Shown here one piece after another: positions 54,306-62,757 of a stretch of DNA of 64,000 nucleotides. Each line of letters opens with the position of its first letter. The stretch's first letter is position 1. Under the pieces are notes generated by a model. That model had not been told where the DNA came from and did not search any database. It saw only the letters and a list, made by a program, of their open reading frames with translations. Source of the stretch: JAEUKA01 sp035328405 (GTDB lineage: Bacteria; Myxococcota_A; Polyangia; Palsa-1104; JAEUJZ01); the NCBI GenBank assembly GCA_035328405.1, contig DAOLIT010000001.1, positions 62,001 through 126,000 on the forward strand, given 5' to 3'. The position numbers and the translations under genes are program-made.

Positions 54306-54555
54306 GAAATTCAATGATGTCTGCGGATTCGTAAAGGGGTTTGCCGTTCACAAACAAACAGGGGACTTGGCGGCTGCCCCCGACGTTCACAAGTTCGGCA
54401 AGGGCCGCTTTGTCTTTGCGAATGTCACGCATGGGTAGAGACAAACCCAGTGCATCGGCTGCGACGAACACCCTTTGGCAAAAGGGGCATGTCTCATACT
54501 GGTAAAGGAGAAGGGAAAGGGGGTTCCCCTGTGGATCGAAAAAGGTCTGGGCCAT
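54277..54555 (-). CDS. Glutaredoxin-like protein
   Basis: A 92-residue thioredoxin-fold protein with the redox motif CPFC (C23, C26) in YQYETCPFCQRVF and the cis-Pro region VGGSRQVPCLFVNGKPLYESADIIEFL. It resembles glutaredoxins and the N-terminal domain of glutathione S-transferases. The extra Cys in VPCLF is unusual. It overlaps the 3' end of the monooxygenase gene on the other strand by 29 bases. Confidence 0.88.
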   Translation of the reverse strand: MAQTFFDPQGNPLSLLLYQYETCPFCQRVFVAADALGLSLPMRDIRKDKAALAELVNVGGSRQVPCLFVNGKPLYESADIIEFLKTQVRIHS

Positions 54556-54580
54556 GCCCGCACTTTACCAAAAAGCAGCC

Positions 54581-55243
54581 TCACAACACCACGCGATACC
54601 CGACCCCCAGCGTGAGCGAACCGACAGAGCCGTCCCCTGTAGACTTCTGTGCGATACCAGCCCACAAGAACTGAAACTCTCCAAACAGCCGTCCGGGCCC
54701 GAGCATGTAGTTCACACCGATGGGCACACCCACGCCGACTTGCGTCGAGGTTTCAACTGTCTCGAGGATGGTTTGACCACCTGCGACGCCTCCTGAAATC
54801 GTGCGGACGGCATACACGCGCGGCCCAATACCGACGTAAGGCAGCACCTTCCCGAGCGGCAAATTGGCCAAAAGAGTCACACCGATCAGAAAGTGTTGTT
54901 CGGTCGAGTTGTAGTCAAATGCACCCCCAGGTACGCGGGTGTCGGCAATCCCACTGCCGCTCGTCGAGGGCATCGTGAACGCAAAGGATGCCGTGACGCC
55001 CAGAATCCGGCGACCGTAGGGCAGAAGATATCCGGCCTCGAGTTCGGGCAGAATGTGCGTTCCCAGCGGCGAGAACGCCTGCGGCAAAAGAACACCCAGT
55101 TTCAACCCAACAAGCATCGCTCCTTTGTCCCCAGGAGGAATTTGCGCCGTCGAAGGCACATTCCGATCCGCGTACGCCAAAGAGCCCCACAACAGCAGTG
55201 AGACGGTGGAAAACATCCTCAACCAACGTGTGTACGTATTCAT
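54581..55243 (-). CDS. Small outer-membrane beta-barrel protein
   Basis: A 220-residue protein with a signal peptide (about 1-25, ending AYAD). The mature part has eight or so amphipathic strands with Gly-rich turns (GAMLVGLKLGVLLP, LPYVGIGPRVYAV, VGVGVPIGVNYMLG, GSLTLGVGYRVVL) like OmpA/OmpW-type 8-stranded barrels. It lacks a periplasmic OmpA domain. It lies downstream of, and in the same direction as, the large TIG/kelch lipoprotein. Confidence 0.8.
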   Translation of the reverse strand: MNTYTRWLRMFSTVSLLLWGSLAYADRNVPSTAQIPPGDKGAMLVGLKLGVLLPQAFSPLGTHILPELEAGYLLPYGRRILGVTASFAFTMPSTSGSGIADTRVPGGAFDYNSTEQHFLIGVTLLANLPLGKVLPYVGIGPRVYAVRTISGGVAGGQTILETVETSTQVGVGVPIGVNYMLGPGRLFGEFQFLWAGIAQKSTGDGSVGSLTLGVGYRVVL

Positions 55244-55258
55244 CGGCTCCCCCGTCCG

Positions 55259-58200
55259 TTACCAAATGGTCTGTTCGGTTGTGTTTTGGGCGCTGTTCAC
55301 GCCACCGTTTGCACCCCCGAGTTGATAGATGAAAGCACTTTCCATCGCCGTCCCAGCCAGGGCGCGAGTCAGTTTGAGGGTGCCACTCCCAAGCGCGTTA
55401 AAATTGGCCAGGCTCGTCGCTGTATTCAAATTCGCACTGTCCGAGTTGGTCACGGCAGCACCGGCTTGGAACCCCCCGAACGTCATCATTTGATTGTTGA
55501 CCAGCGCGACCCCTGAAGCAGGCCGTTTCATACCAGACCCAGACGATGCCGTCGAAAACGCCGCCAACACACCGCCCGCTTGCACTTTCGCAACCTCGAC
55601 CGTGCCATCCAGCGTCGTCACCGACGTGGTAGAACCCGCAGAGACATACAGATAGGTATCATTTCCCGTGATCACACTGTTTTGAGCTGCGGTTCCAGCG
55701 ACGGCAGTAAGCGCCCACCGGGCCCTCATTGTACTTGCCGAAGCAGACCACGTTCCGACGTTCTGGCCCCCTGTCACCAAGGTGATGGGCAGAACCTCGA
55801 TACCAGAAAGGGACGTTGGGGTTGCGATCGTTCCGCTGTTTCCGCCCGTTGCATACAGATAGTACTTGGACGCATCGCCTGGGTCTTGCGCGATCGCTGC
55901 ACCGGCCCCTATTCGTGCGGTTGCAAGCTGTGGGAGTGTCTTCCAGACGCCTGTTGCACCCAGCGGATAGGGGGATGCCCCCGACGGTGTGATGGTTCCA
56001 TCATCCAAGTAACAGAGCGGTGTCTTGGTGCTGAGAATGTTCCCCAGAAACAACTCCTTTCCTGCTGGATCATTGGCCTTGGGGGAACGGTACACATTGA
56101 AACTGGCCGCACCGGGATACCTGGCCGCTGGGGGAGCATACACACAGACTTGCACCTTCCCATTGCTGAGCGCTGGAACCTGAATCGGGAAGAAGTCACT
56201 CGCCAGAGTTTCTCCGTTTGGATTGTTTGCATCTGCCCCACTCATCACCGCAGACAATCGATACGTGTAAAGCCCCTGTGTAAGCCCCGACCCCGCGCTG
56301 TACTTCACGTCCACATCCTCGACTTGCGGAGCATTCAAGGGATTCAGGATTTCCGCGCGATACACATCCCGAACTGCTGCCGCACCGTCGAAACCTCCGA
56401 CTGCATACACAAACCGACCCAACACCGCAACACCCTGAAAAGACAGGGCTTTTGGAAGCGATTTTGGAAGTGCAAAAAAGGCCCCCAAATCACCATTAAG
56501 CGCGGTCGGCGCAGCTTCGACAGAGGCCATCGGTTGGTTGTTTTGTCCGTTGTCGCCACCAAGCGCATACACAAAACGCGCAACAGGGGTAGGGCGACCA
56601 GCGAAGGCAGCAAGTGCTCGACGACCGATCGTTAGGTTCGTCCCATTTTTGAAGCCAGTCAGGTTGAGTGAAGCGTTTGTGACACCGATGGCGGAATAAT
56701 CAAAGAAGGTGCCATCTGTGTTCGCAACACGCACGATGCAGAGAACTCCTGTTGCCGTGAAAGTGGCCGCAATCGAAGTACTTGTGATTGTTCCTGCCGT
56801 CGCCGAACTTCCTGTTGTCGGATTCCCGTTTGCATCTTGGCAAGACAATGTCAGCGTCGCCCCTGACCGGAAGCCGCTACCATTGATGGTGGCGGGTGTG
56901 GCTGTCCCGGTAACAAAAGAAGAGGGAGCGATGCTCGTGATGACAGGAGGAGGCGAAGCCGCCAGCGTGACCACAAACGCATTTTTCTTGATGCCGAAAC
57001 TCCCGTCGGGATTCACCACCAAAAGATCGTAAGTTCCAGCGGCAAGTCCTGAACGCACAACCGCCGACAGAGAAGTCGCGCTCTGGTAGGTCACTGCGGC
57101 CAATGCCAACGCTTGCGGAGTGGTGGCAGAGGTCAAATACGCGCGCGGTGTGCTGACAAAACCCGTTCCCGTGATCACCACCCCTGTGTCTTGTCCGGTA
57201 CTCCCAAACCCAGGAGTCACATTTGTCACCGTCAGCGTCGGTGTCGCAACGATTTTCAGCGCACTTTGCAAGAATGCCGAACACGTCGATTGATCGTCCA
57301 GTTTCATGTCATACACACCCGCCGCCATACCCGCAGGAATCGTTACGGTTGCGCGGTTTGGGAATACCGGATTCGTGGAGACCGTCAGGTTTGTGAAACT
57401 CGACGTTCCCGTCGGTGCAATCGCGATCGTTTTGATCGGGGGACTAATGCTCGTGGCATATACCGTCGCCTGTATCGTAGTGACGTTGGGAATCGCAGGT
57501 GGATCGACAAACAGAATCGCCGGACCCGGCGTAATCGTGACCGCAGCCGGAACAGAGATTTCACAGCCCGCCTGATTGCGGACAATCAAATTGTACGGAC
57601 CTCCGACGGGAAGTGGCCCTGAAAAGCCAGCGAGCGCCTGCGTTTCCTGTGCATTTGAGGAATACGTGCTCGAAGGAACCTGCGTGGTCGCATTCACATC
57701 CAGGACCGCAGAACCCCCTGTGTACAGTTTCGTCCCTGTGATGGTTAGGGTTCCTCCTCCCATACACATCGATTTCGGTGACACATTCGTTACCGTCGGA
57801 GCAGACACCACATCGACTTGGATGGGAGTGCTGGTACTGCACGCATTCTGTCCCGGATTCAGAATCGTCGCGGCGTACGTTCCATTTGCAAATGTTCCGG
57901 TTGGAACCGTGAATTGCAGGGTCTGGCACAGCGACGCATTGGGAGCATCCACGATCGGCGTGCAATTCGAGGTCGTCGTTTGAAATGTCTGTCCACCTAT
58001 GCTCACAATGGGGTTTTGCACGGGAGGTCCGGCAAGCTGCAAAAAGTTCTGACCCTGTACCACCAGCGTCGTGTTTGCCACCGAACAGACCGCCAGGTTT
58101 TTTACTGTGGTAATGATGGGGGCCGGAATCAGAACCACCCGCACATCCTCTTTGGAGGAACAATCTGCAGCGCCCGGATTTGTCGCCGTTGCGCGATACG

Positions 58201-58966
58201 TGGTCGGCACAAGCGCCCCTTTGTCCACCGCAACTTGAAGTTCCAAACACAGCTCCAGCAAAAGGCCTTGCGGTGAAGGAATCGGTTGACATTGGTTTGC
58301 GCTGACACTTCTTGCAGCGACGGGGGAACCCGTTCCATCCGCAGCCGCAAATACCACGGTAGGAAGCTCTGTTCCACCGATTCGGAGCAAATTCTGTCCT
58401 GTCACCGTGAACGTGGATTCCGCTTGTTCATTGCAAGACGGATTCGGTGTCACAGCAGAAAGGACTGGGGGCGGAACCACGGCAAGACCACCCTCTTTGA
58501 GGGCTCGCACATCATCGGGATTTTGCACAACCACGTCATACAAACCCGGCGACAAATCCTCTCCTGGTGTACCCGTTGCGGGGTCAGCATTTACCATCGC
58601 TGGATACACATCGAATTGCATCTCGTTTTGCGAGGCAAACCGCACATGAGTCTGGTCCTGTCCATCGTACACACGCAGTTCCGTTCCTGCCCCTTGCGCC
58701 CCTGAAAGTTGTGTTCTCTGCGAAAGCAACACGCGGGGTAGTTCCAACCCCTGTTGATCGGTCAACGAACCCGTTGGCAGTGGTGTGAAGTTGGTTCCCA
58801 GGATTTTCACAGGGGTTGTCTTTTGAACGGGACAGACCACTTGCGGCTGCACTGTGTCAATGCTCGCCGTCGGTGAAATGATTTCCCCCTTACATCCGAA
58901 CAACATTGGAACAAGGGAAAAAAGGAAGGCCGAAACAAACACCACCCGGTTTCCTAAGCGTGTCAT
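55259..58966 (-). CDS. Giant IPT/TIG-domain and kelch-like lipoprotein
   Basis: A 1235-residue lipoprotein: signal ending in MLFGC, then about six IPT/TIG immunoglobulin-like domains (for example VLSAVTPNPSCNEQAESTFTVTGQNLLRIGG, PTVTNVSPKSMCMGGGTLTITGTKLYTGG, ITSIAPSSFVTGTATPATINGSGF), each with paired cysteines, up to about 800. The rest has kelch-like blades (RFVYALGGDNGQNNQPMASVEA, RFVYAVGGFDGAAAV, YLYATGGNSGTIATP). GGAG upstream supports the ATG at 58966. Likely a long surface adhesin or ligand-binding protein. Confidence 0.82.
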   Translation of the reverse strand: MTRLGNRVVFVSAFLFSLVPMLFGCKGEIISPTASIDTVQPQVVCPVQKTTPVKILGTNFTPLPTGSLTDQQGLELPRVLLSQRTQLSGAQGAGTELRVYDGQDQTHVRFASQNEMQFDVYPAMVNADPATGTPGEDLSPGLYDVVVQNPDDVRALKEGGLAVVPPPVLSAVTPNPSCNEQAESTFTVTGQNLLRIGGTELPTVVFAAADGTGSPVAARSVSANQCQPIPSPQGLLLELCLELQVAVDKGALVPTTYRATATNPGAADCSSKEDVRVVLIPAPIITTVKNLAVCSVANTTLVVQGQNFLQLAGPPVQNPIVSIGGQTFQTTTSNCTPIVDAPNASLCQTLQFTVPTGTFANGTYAATILNPGQNACSTSTPIQVDVVSAPTVTNVSPKSMCMGGGTLTITGTKLYTGGSAVLDVNATTQVPSSTYSSNAQETQALAGFSGPLPVGGPYNLIVRNQAGCEISVPAAVTITPGPAILFVDPPAIPNVTTIQATVYATSISPPIKTIAIAPTGTSSFTNLTVSTNPVFPNRATVTIPAGMAAGVYDMKLDDQSTCSAFLQSALKIVATPTLTVTNVTPGFGSTGQDTGVVITGTGFVSTPRAYLTSATTPQALALAAVTYQSATSLSAVVRSGLAAGTYDLLVVNPDGSFGIKKNAFVVTLAASPPPVITSIAPSSFVTGTATPATINGSGFRSGATLTLSCQDANGNPTTGSSATAGTITSTSIAATFTATGVLCIVRVANTDGTFFDYSAIGVTNASLNLTGFKNGTNLTIGRRALAAFAGRPTPVARFVYALGGDNGQNNQPMASVEAAPTALNGDLGAFFALPKSLPKALSFQGVAVLGRFVYAVGGFDGAAAVRDVYRAEILNPLNAPQVEDVDVKYSAGSGLTQGLYTYRLSAVMSGADANNPNGETLASDFFPIQVPALSNGKVQVCVYAPPAARYPGAASFNVYRSPKANDPAGKELFLGNILSTKTPLCYLDDGTITPSGASPYPLGATGVWKTLPQLATARIGAGAAIAQDPGDASKYYLYATGGNSGTIATPTSLSGIEVLPITLVTGGQNVGTWSASASTMRARWALTAVAGTAAQNSVITGNDTYLYVSAGSTTSVTTLDGTVEVAKVQAGGVLAAFSTASSGSGMKRPASGVALVNNQMMTFGGFQAGAAVTNSDSANLNTATSLANFNALGSGTLKLTRALAGTAMESAFIYQLGGANGGVNSAQNTTEQTIW

Positions 58967-59015
58967 GAAGCTACTCCTATGCCGCCAAGAATCGTTCGAC
59001 ATCCGATTTGTGGGG

Positions 59016-59831
59016 TTAGTAGTTCCCAACCAGTTGCAAACCCAGACCATTCGGAGACAAAAACAACCGCGCCGTACTCGGCGGAACATTCTGTTTTTTC
59101 TGCCGCATTTTCAACACGACACCACCGACGGTGGCTGCGACTCCGATTCCGCACAACACACCTCCTGATGCCAAAAGACCACGCCTCTGCGTTTGATCTG
59201 CCGGTGTGTCCGCCGGAGAGATTCCCCCCGCGACCAAGAGACCCAATGAGATTCCCAAAAAACCGACTCCTCCACCAATCATCGTCCAGGGAACCCAACG
59301 CGGAATGTTCGGTTCGGAGTCCGATTCTACGGGCCGCGCAATGGGCGCACTGATGGGCGAACTGACAAGGAGTGCGTCCAATTCCTTTTGCACCGTGGCC
59401 TCGTCCGCAGGATGTTTCGCGAGATACTGCCGGTAGTATCCAATCGCGACCTCCGTCTGGTTCAGCTTCACCGCAACCTTGGCCAAGTTGTACAAAAGGT
59501 CAGGCGATTTGGTCATTTGGTATGCTTGGTGAAACGATGTGAATGCAGATTCGTACCGGCCTTTTTCATACGCCTCCTGACCGAGTTTGTAGATCTGCGC
59601 AGCCTCTTCCAGCACTGCGGGAGGCACATCCGACAGCGGTTTGGCGGCTTCCACAGATGTACCTTGGGTAGATGTACCTTGGGTAGATGTACCTTGGGTA
59701 GGTGTACCGGCTGCCGGGTTTTGCGCGAGCGCCCCCGCTTCACAGAGTACTACCCCCGAGAACAGCACCGCCACAAGACCTTGGGATATCTCCCGTTTGC
59801 ACAACCGTATTGTTTTCCGAAAATGGGTCAT
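59016..59831 (-). CDS. Periplasmic TPR protein with paired membrane segments and aromatic tail
   Basis: A 271-residue protein. A signal peptide (about 18-38, ending ALAQNP) is followed by TSTQG repeats (about 42-58), TPR units (AAQIYKLGQEAYEKGRYESAFTSFHQAYQM and SPDLLYNLAKVAVKLNQTEVAIGYYRQYLAKHP), two hydrophobic segments (IGGGVGFLGISLGLLVAGG and GGVLCGIGVAATVGGVVL) and a tail ending GLGLQLVGNY. It is a paralogue of 51712-52566. The ATG at 59831 is preferred to an upstream TTG. It lies directly upstream of the TIG/kelch lipoprotein, in the same direction. Confidence 0.77.
   Translation of the reverse strand: MTHFRKTIRLCKREISQGLVAVLFSGVVLCEAGALAQNPAAGTPTQGTSTQGTSTQGTSVEAAKPLSDVPPAVLEEAAQIYKLGQEAYEKGRYESAFTSFHQAYQMTKSPDLLYNLAKVAVKLNQTEVAIGYYRQYLAKHPADEATVQKELDALLVSSPISAPIARPVESDSEPNIPRWVPWTMIGGGVGFLGISLGLLVAGGISPADTPADQTQRRGLLASGGVLCGIGVAATVGGVVLKMRQKKQNVPPSTARLFLSPNGLGLQLVGNY
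59656..59705 (-). repeat. 15-bp tandem repeat encoding TSTQG
   Basis: About three copies of GTAGATGTACCTTGG on the plus strand, read on the minus strand as Thr-Ser-Thr-Gln-Gly in the linker after the signal peptide of the TPR protein. The unit keeps the frame if copies are gained or lost. Confidence 0.85.
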
Positions 59832-60053
59832 GTGCAGCGGTAATAGCAAGTCTCTTGCCACACCCAAAAAAGCTGTAATTTCGACGAGAGAGACCCTTTG
59901 CGCGGATCACGGATGCTGTTCCGATTGGTACAACTCCCCGTTCCTTCCGGTACACCAATAAATCCCCACGCCGACACCCACCCACTCAAGCAAAACCATG
60001 TCCAAAGAACCCCGTCCCTTTGTCCCAAACGGGTCCATCAATAGCGAGTTGTT

Positions 60054-60839
60054 CTATTTATCGGGAAGTCTTGTCGGGAAGTCTTGTCGGGAAGTCTTGT
60101 CGGGAGTCTTGAGGGAATCAACTTCAGATGCGAGCGGCGAAGAAAGTCGGTCCTGCTGCACTTTGGGAAATTTTGAAAGGTACTGCCGAAACAACGTCTG
60201 CGCTGCGGCGTGGTCCTGTGGTTTCAGATAGGGGATTTGTTGCGCGGCTTCCTCCAACCACTCCAACGCCAGCCCTTCGTTTTGCGGAAGCGTTTGATCC
60301 ACTTTGGTCAACGCGGCATCAAAGAGCCGTTTCGATAGAACCGCTCGCTGGATTGGATCTGTGTACGGCAAAAGAAGCTGCTCGGTGGCCTGCGAAAACC
60401 GTTCTGCCCCCTCGCGCAACCGAGGCCCAAGCGTTGGACCGTTTGTTGGATTTTTGAGCAATTGCGAAAAGGCTCGCCGCGCTCGCACAAGGAGTCCCAA
60501 ACGAAAGCAGCTTACGGCATCGTAGTACTCCGCAACTGGTTCCAACACCCCCGCGCGCCGCGCAGCTCGATACGCCGCAAGCGCCTCCCCATGCCTCCCC
60601 AACTTGTGCAGAGCCATTCCCAGATACACACCGATGTCTGGCCGCGTGCCTGTCTGTTCCACTTTTTGAAACAGGGCCAACGCTTCTTCGTGGTGCTCCA
60701 AACGAAACGCGCGAACTCCCTGCAAAAGGAGTTGCTGCACAGACACTTCCGTGCCCGCACTTTCCTGCACTTGTGCAACGGAAAATTTCCAAAAACAGAG
60801 ACCGCCCAGAAACACAAGTATGCGAAGCACGAAAAGCAC
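60054..60839 (-). CDS. Exported TPR-like protein
   Basis: A 261-residue protein starting at GTG 60839, which overlaps the stop of the upstream gene. A short signal-like N-terminus (about 3-22) precedes TPR units (GVRAFRLEHHEEALALFQKVEQ and PDIGVYLGMALHKLGRHGEALAAYRAARRAG) and a longer helical region. The last 20 residues are encoded by a 13-bp tandem repeat, whose unit length is not a multiple of three, so the C-terminus would change with copy number. The function is unknown. Confidence 0.73.
   Translation of the reverse strand: MLFVLRILVFLGGLCFWKFSVAQVQESAGTEVSVQQLLLQGVRAFRLEHHEEALALFQKVEQTGTRPDIGVYLGMALHKLGRHGEALAAYRAARRAGVLEPVAEYYDAVSCFRLGLLVRARRAFSQLLKNPTNGPTLGPRLREGAERFSQATEQLLLPYTDPIQRAVLSKRLFDAALTKVDQTLPQNEGLALEWLEEAAQQIPYLKPQDHAAAQTLFRQYLSKFPKVQQDRLSSPLASEVDSLKTPDKTSRQDFPTRLPDK
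60062..60111 (-). repeat. 13-bp tandem repeat at the 3' end of the TPR gene
   Basis: Three perfect copies of CGGGAAGTCTTGT followed by one shorter copy lacking an A. It lies inside the coding end of the gene at 60054. Because 13 is not divisible by three, each added or lost copy shifts the frame and changes the last residues and the stop. Confidence 0.85.
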
Positions 60840-61423
60840 TACCTTGGCACCCCTGTTCGCCCTTGCACAACGGTTCCAAGTGGAATCAGTAGTTTGTTAC
60901 CCTGCGCTTTGGCGTTCTTGCGCGCCTCGCTTGCCATTTGGTTCTGTCTCGCTTGTTGCGATTGCAGAGCCGCTTGTTTCAACCGCGCCGCTTCGCTTTT
61001 ACCCTTCTGCTCGCCCTGGTCATCCGACGGAGAATTGTTGCCCTTTCCCTTTCCTATTCCTATTCCGTCGTTTGGGCGGGTTCGTCCCATCACCTCGCGC
61101 GAAACTTCTTCGGATACAGCGGACCAGATTGCTTCCCGAATCTCTGTCCGTTCCTTTTTGGGGGTCTGTGCTCGATCGTTTCCGTTTGCGTTTGACGAAT
61201 CGACCTTTTTGGACTCCGCTGAATCGGTTTTCGCATGCCCCTGAGGAACTAGGAGATCGTTTTTGCGAGGCTGGTGTTTGTCCTCGGGAAAAAGGTCTGC
61301 CTGTTCTTCTGCGGCAGACAATAACTCCGCAAGTGGTGTGTTGGTCGGTGCTTGGCCGCGCACTGGGTGCGCGAACAGCCACACAACCATCGCTGAGAGT
61401 ATGCAAAAGCACTTGGACATCAT
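60839..61423 (-). CDS. Exported charged protein of unknown function
   Basis: A 194-residue protein with a signal peptide (about 1-25, ending VRGQAP) and a mature part rich in Lys, Gln, Asp, Ser and Asn with low complexity (KGKGNNSPSDDQGEQKGKSEAA), likely disordered, and a helical end. The start at 61423 is chosen because GAGG lies six bases before it; an ATG five codons upstream has none. Its stop overlaps the GTG of the TPR gene, so the pair is an operon. Confidence 0.65.
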   Translation of the reverse strand: MMSKCFCILSAMVVWLFAHPVRGQAPTNTPLAELLSAAEEQADLFPEDKHQPRKNDLLVPQGHAKTDSAESKKVDSSNANGNDRAQTPKKERTEIREAIWSAVSEEVSREVMGRTRPNDGIGIGKGKGNNSPSDDQGEQKGKSEAARLKQAALQSQQARQNQMASEARKNAKAQGNKLLIPLGTVVQGRTGVPR

Positions 61424-61620
61424 CTTGTGCCTCGTCATCGTGATAAAAAGCCGACCCTTTGGGGTTCAAAAAAGCGAGCTGCGTGCATTCAAACAGAGCT
61501 TCAGCAAACCGCATGCCGCCAAAAACCCCTTTCTTTTGTTCGTCTCTTCGCCTGCCCCCCTTCCAATCTGTACCAAGTTGCACACTCCTCCTCCCCTCCC
61601 CGAGCAATTCCGTTCACCCC

Positions 61621-61660
61621 GCAAACAAAAAAGCCCCACCAACATCGTCGGTGGGGCTTG
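61621..61660 (-). terminator. Intrinsic terminator of ssrA
   Basis: On the minus strand a 10-bp stem (AAGCCCCACC / GGTGGGGCTT, loop of 9) is followed directly by TTTTTTG. It begins at the 3' CCA of the tmRNA, as expected for its terminator. Confidence 0.92.
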
Positions 61661-62021
61661 GTGGAGGCGCCGGGAGTCGAACCCGGGTCCGAAAGTGCTT
61701 GGCAGAGATTACTACGTGTGTAGTCGGTGTTTTTCTCACCCGCTGGGAACTTTCACCGACACAAGCTCCCTTGGGCTATTTCGCCTTTGTTTTCGCTGTC
61801 CTCGCGGCGAACATCGAGGATGCTATCTCGTCTATTTTGGCGCCCCGTCTCACGTCACGAGAACTACCCGAGGGGGACGGCTCTCTGTCTGTTTCTTAGG
61901 CAGCGAGAGCGAACGCATTGTCGTTCGCGTTTCTGTTTTTTTCCGCAGGATTTACGAGGTCACGGAGCCTCGACACGCAACCGTCTACTCAGTTCACCCC
62001 CGTCGAAACCGTTACGCCCCC
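61659..62021 (-). ncRNA. ssrA: Transfer-messenger RNA (tmRNA)
   Basis: A 363-nt RNA that rescues stalled ribosomes and tags the nascent protein. The 5' end GGGGGCGTAACGGTTTCGAC and 3' end GGGTTCGACTCCCGGCG...CCACCA form the tRNA-like part with a matched acceptor stem (one G-U pair), and CCA is encoded at 61659-61661. The tag reading frame at 61928 to 61896 (GCG to TAA) encodes ANDNAFALAA, of the usual ANDN...LAA form. A sigma-70-type promoter lies upstream and an intrinsic terminator follows. Confidence 0.96.
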
Positions 62022-62048
62022 AAACTGGGAGCAAACAGGGATGAGGCG

Positions 62049-62077
62049 AGTCTAGGAATTGTCGAAGCTGTCGTCAA
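62049..62077 (-). promoter_or_regulatory. Sigma-70-type promoter of ssrA
   Basis: On the minus strand TTGACG (62077 to 62072) and TAGACT (62054 to 62049) are separated by 17 bp. This is 28 nt upstream of the mature tmRNA 5' end, leaving a short leader for RNase P to remove. The -35 overlaps the last bases of the upstream lipoprotein gene. Confidence 0.65.
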
Positions 62078-62757
62078 CCCGGTTTTGTGGGGTTTGCTGA
62101 AACAGCACTCTCTGGCTGGCCAGGCGAGCCGTTCGGGGGAAGTGGGCTGGTCGGACTGAGCGGGCCAAGCGGGTCGAGGAACTTGCCCAAATCACGCCCT
62201 GTGCGCCAAAAACCGCGAACGTACACAAAAAACTCGTACCGAATCGCCCAGGGCTGGCCTTTGCGGATCACGCGAACCCGGTATATGGGCGTCGGTTGAA
62301 CGAGTGCTCGACGAACGGCTTTTTCGGCGTCGCTCAATTGGTCGTCGGCCATCTCATCGACGCGAATGACCTCCACGTCGTCGTAGTGGTGTTCATAGAT
62401 TTTTGCCACAAGCTCTGCCGCAAGCGGACCCAGGAGCGGCCTGGACAAAAGCTCATAGCGCGGCCAAAACCGCTGGGCTTTCTCGTCGCCGATGAGCAAC
62501 GCCAGCTCGTCGCAAGACATGCGAAACGATTGCATCACCGCGATGACGCGATCCCGATCGTCCCGCGTCGCTGAGACCAGCAACTCTTGCCACAGCCGAA
62601 TCAGATCGGTTTGCGTCCCGCCATAACTTCCAATTTCAACTCTTTCCGTCGAGAACTTTTTACATCCTTGCCCAAAACCGAGAACACAAAAACCCAACGA
62701 CAGCCGAAAAACCAACCCGCTGCACCAAAAACGCGCTTTGTTTCGTTTGCTTTTCAT
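62074..62757 (-). CDS. Hypothetical lipoprotein
   Basis: A 227-residue lipoprotein of no recognised family. The signal MKSKRNKARFWCSGLVFRLSLGF continues to a lipobox-like GQGC. The mature part is mixed alpha/beta with IYRVRVIRKGQPWAIRYEFFVYVRGFWRTG, and it ends in a Pro/Ser-rich tail. It lies between the DnaA-box region and ssrA, reading away from the origin. Confidence 0.7.
   Translation of the reverse strand: MKSKRNKARFWCSGLVFRLSLGFCVLGFGQGCKKFSTERVEIGSYGGTQTDLIRLWQELLVSATRDDRDRVIAVMQSFRMSCDELALLIGDEKAQRFWPRYELLSRPLLGPLAAELVAKIYEHHYDDVEVIRVDEMADDQLSDAEKAVRRALVQPTPIYRVRVIRKGQPWAIRYEFFVYVRGFWRTGRDLGKFLDPLGPLSPTSPLPPNGSPGQPESAVSANPTKPG

Noticed and set aside
61659..61720. A tRNA gene, suggested by the GGGTTCGACTCCC T-arm on the minus strand
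   Set aside because: It is the tRNA-like 3' end of the tmRNA; no anticodon arm is present.
61263..62159. Open frames of up to 298 codons across the tmRNA region
   Set aside because: The DNA encodes a tmRNA with matched acceptor stem, tag frame, promoter and terminator; the frames are incidental.
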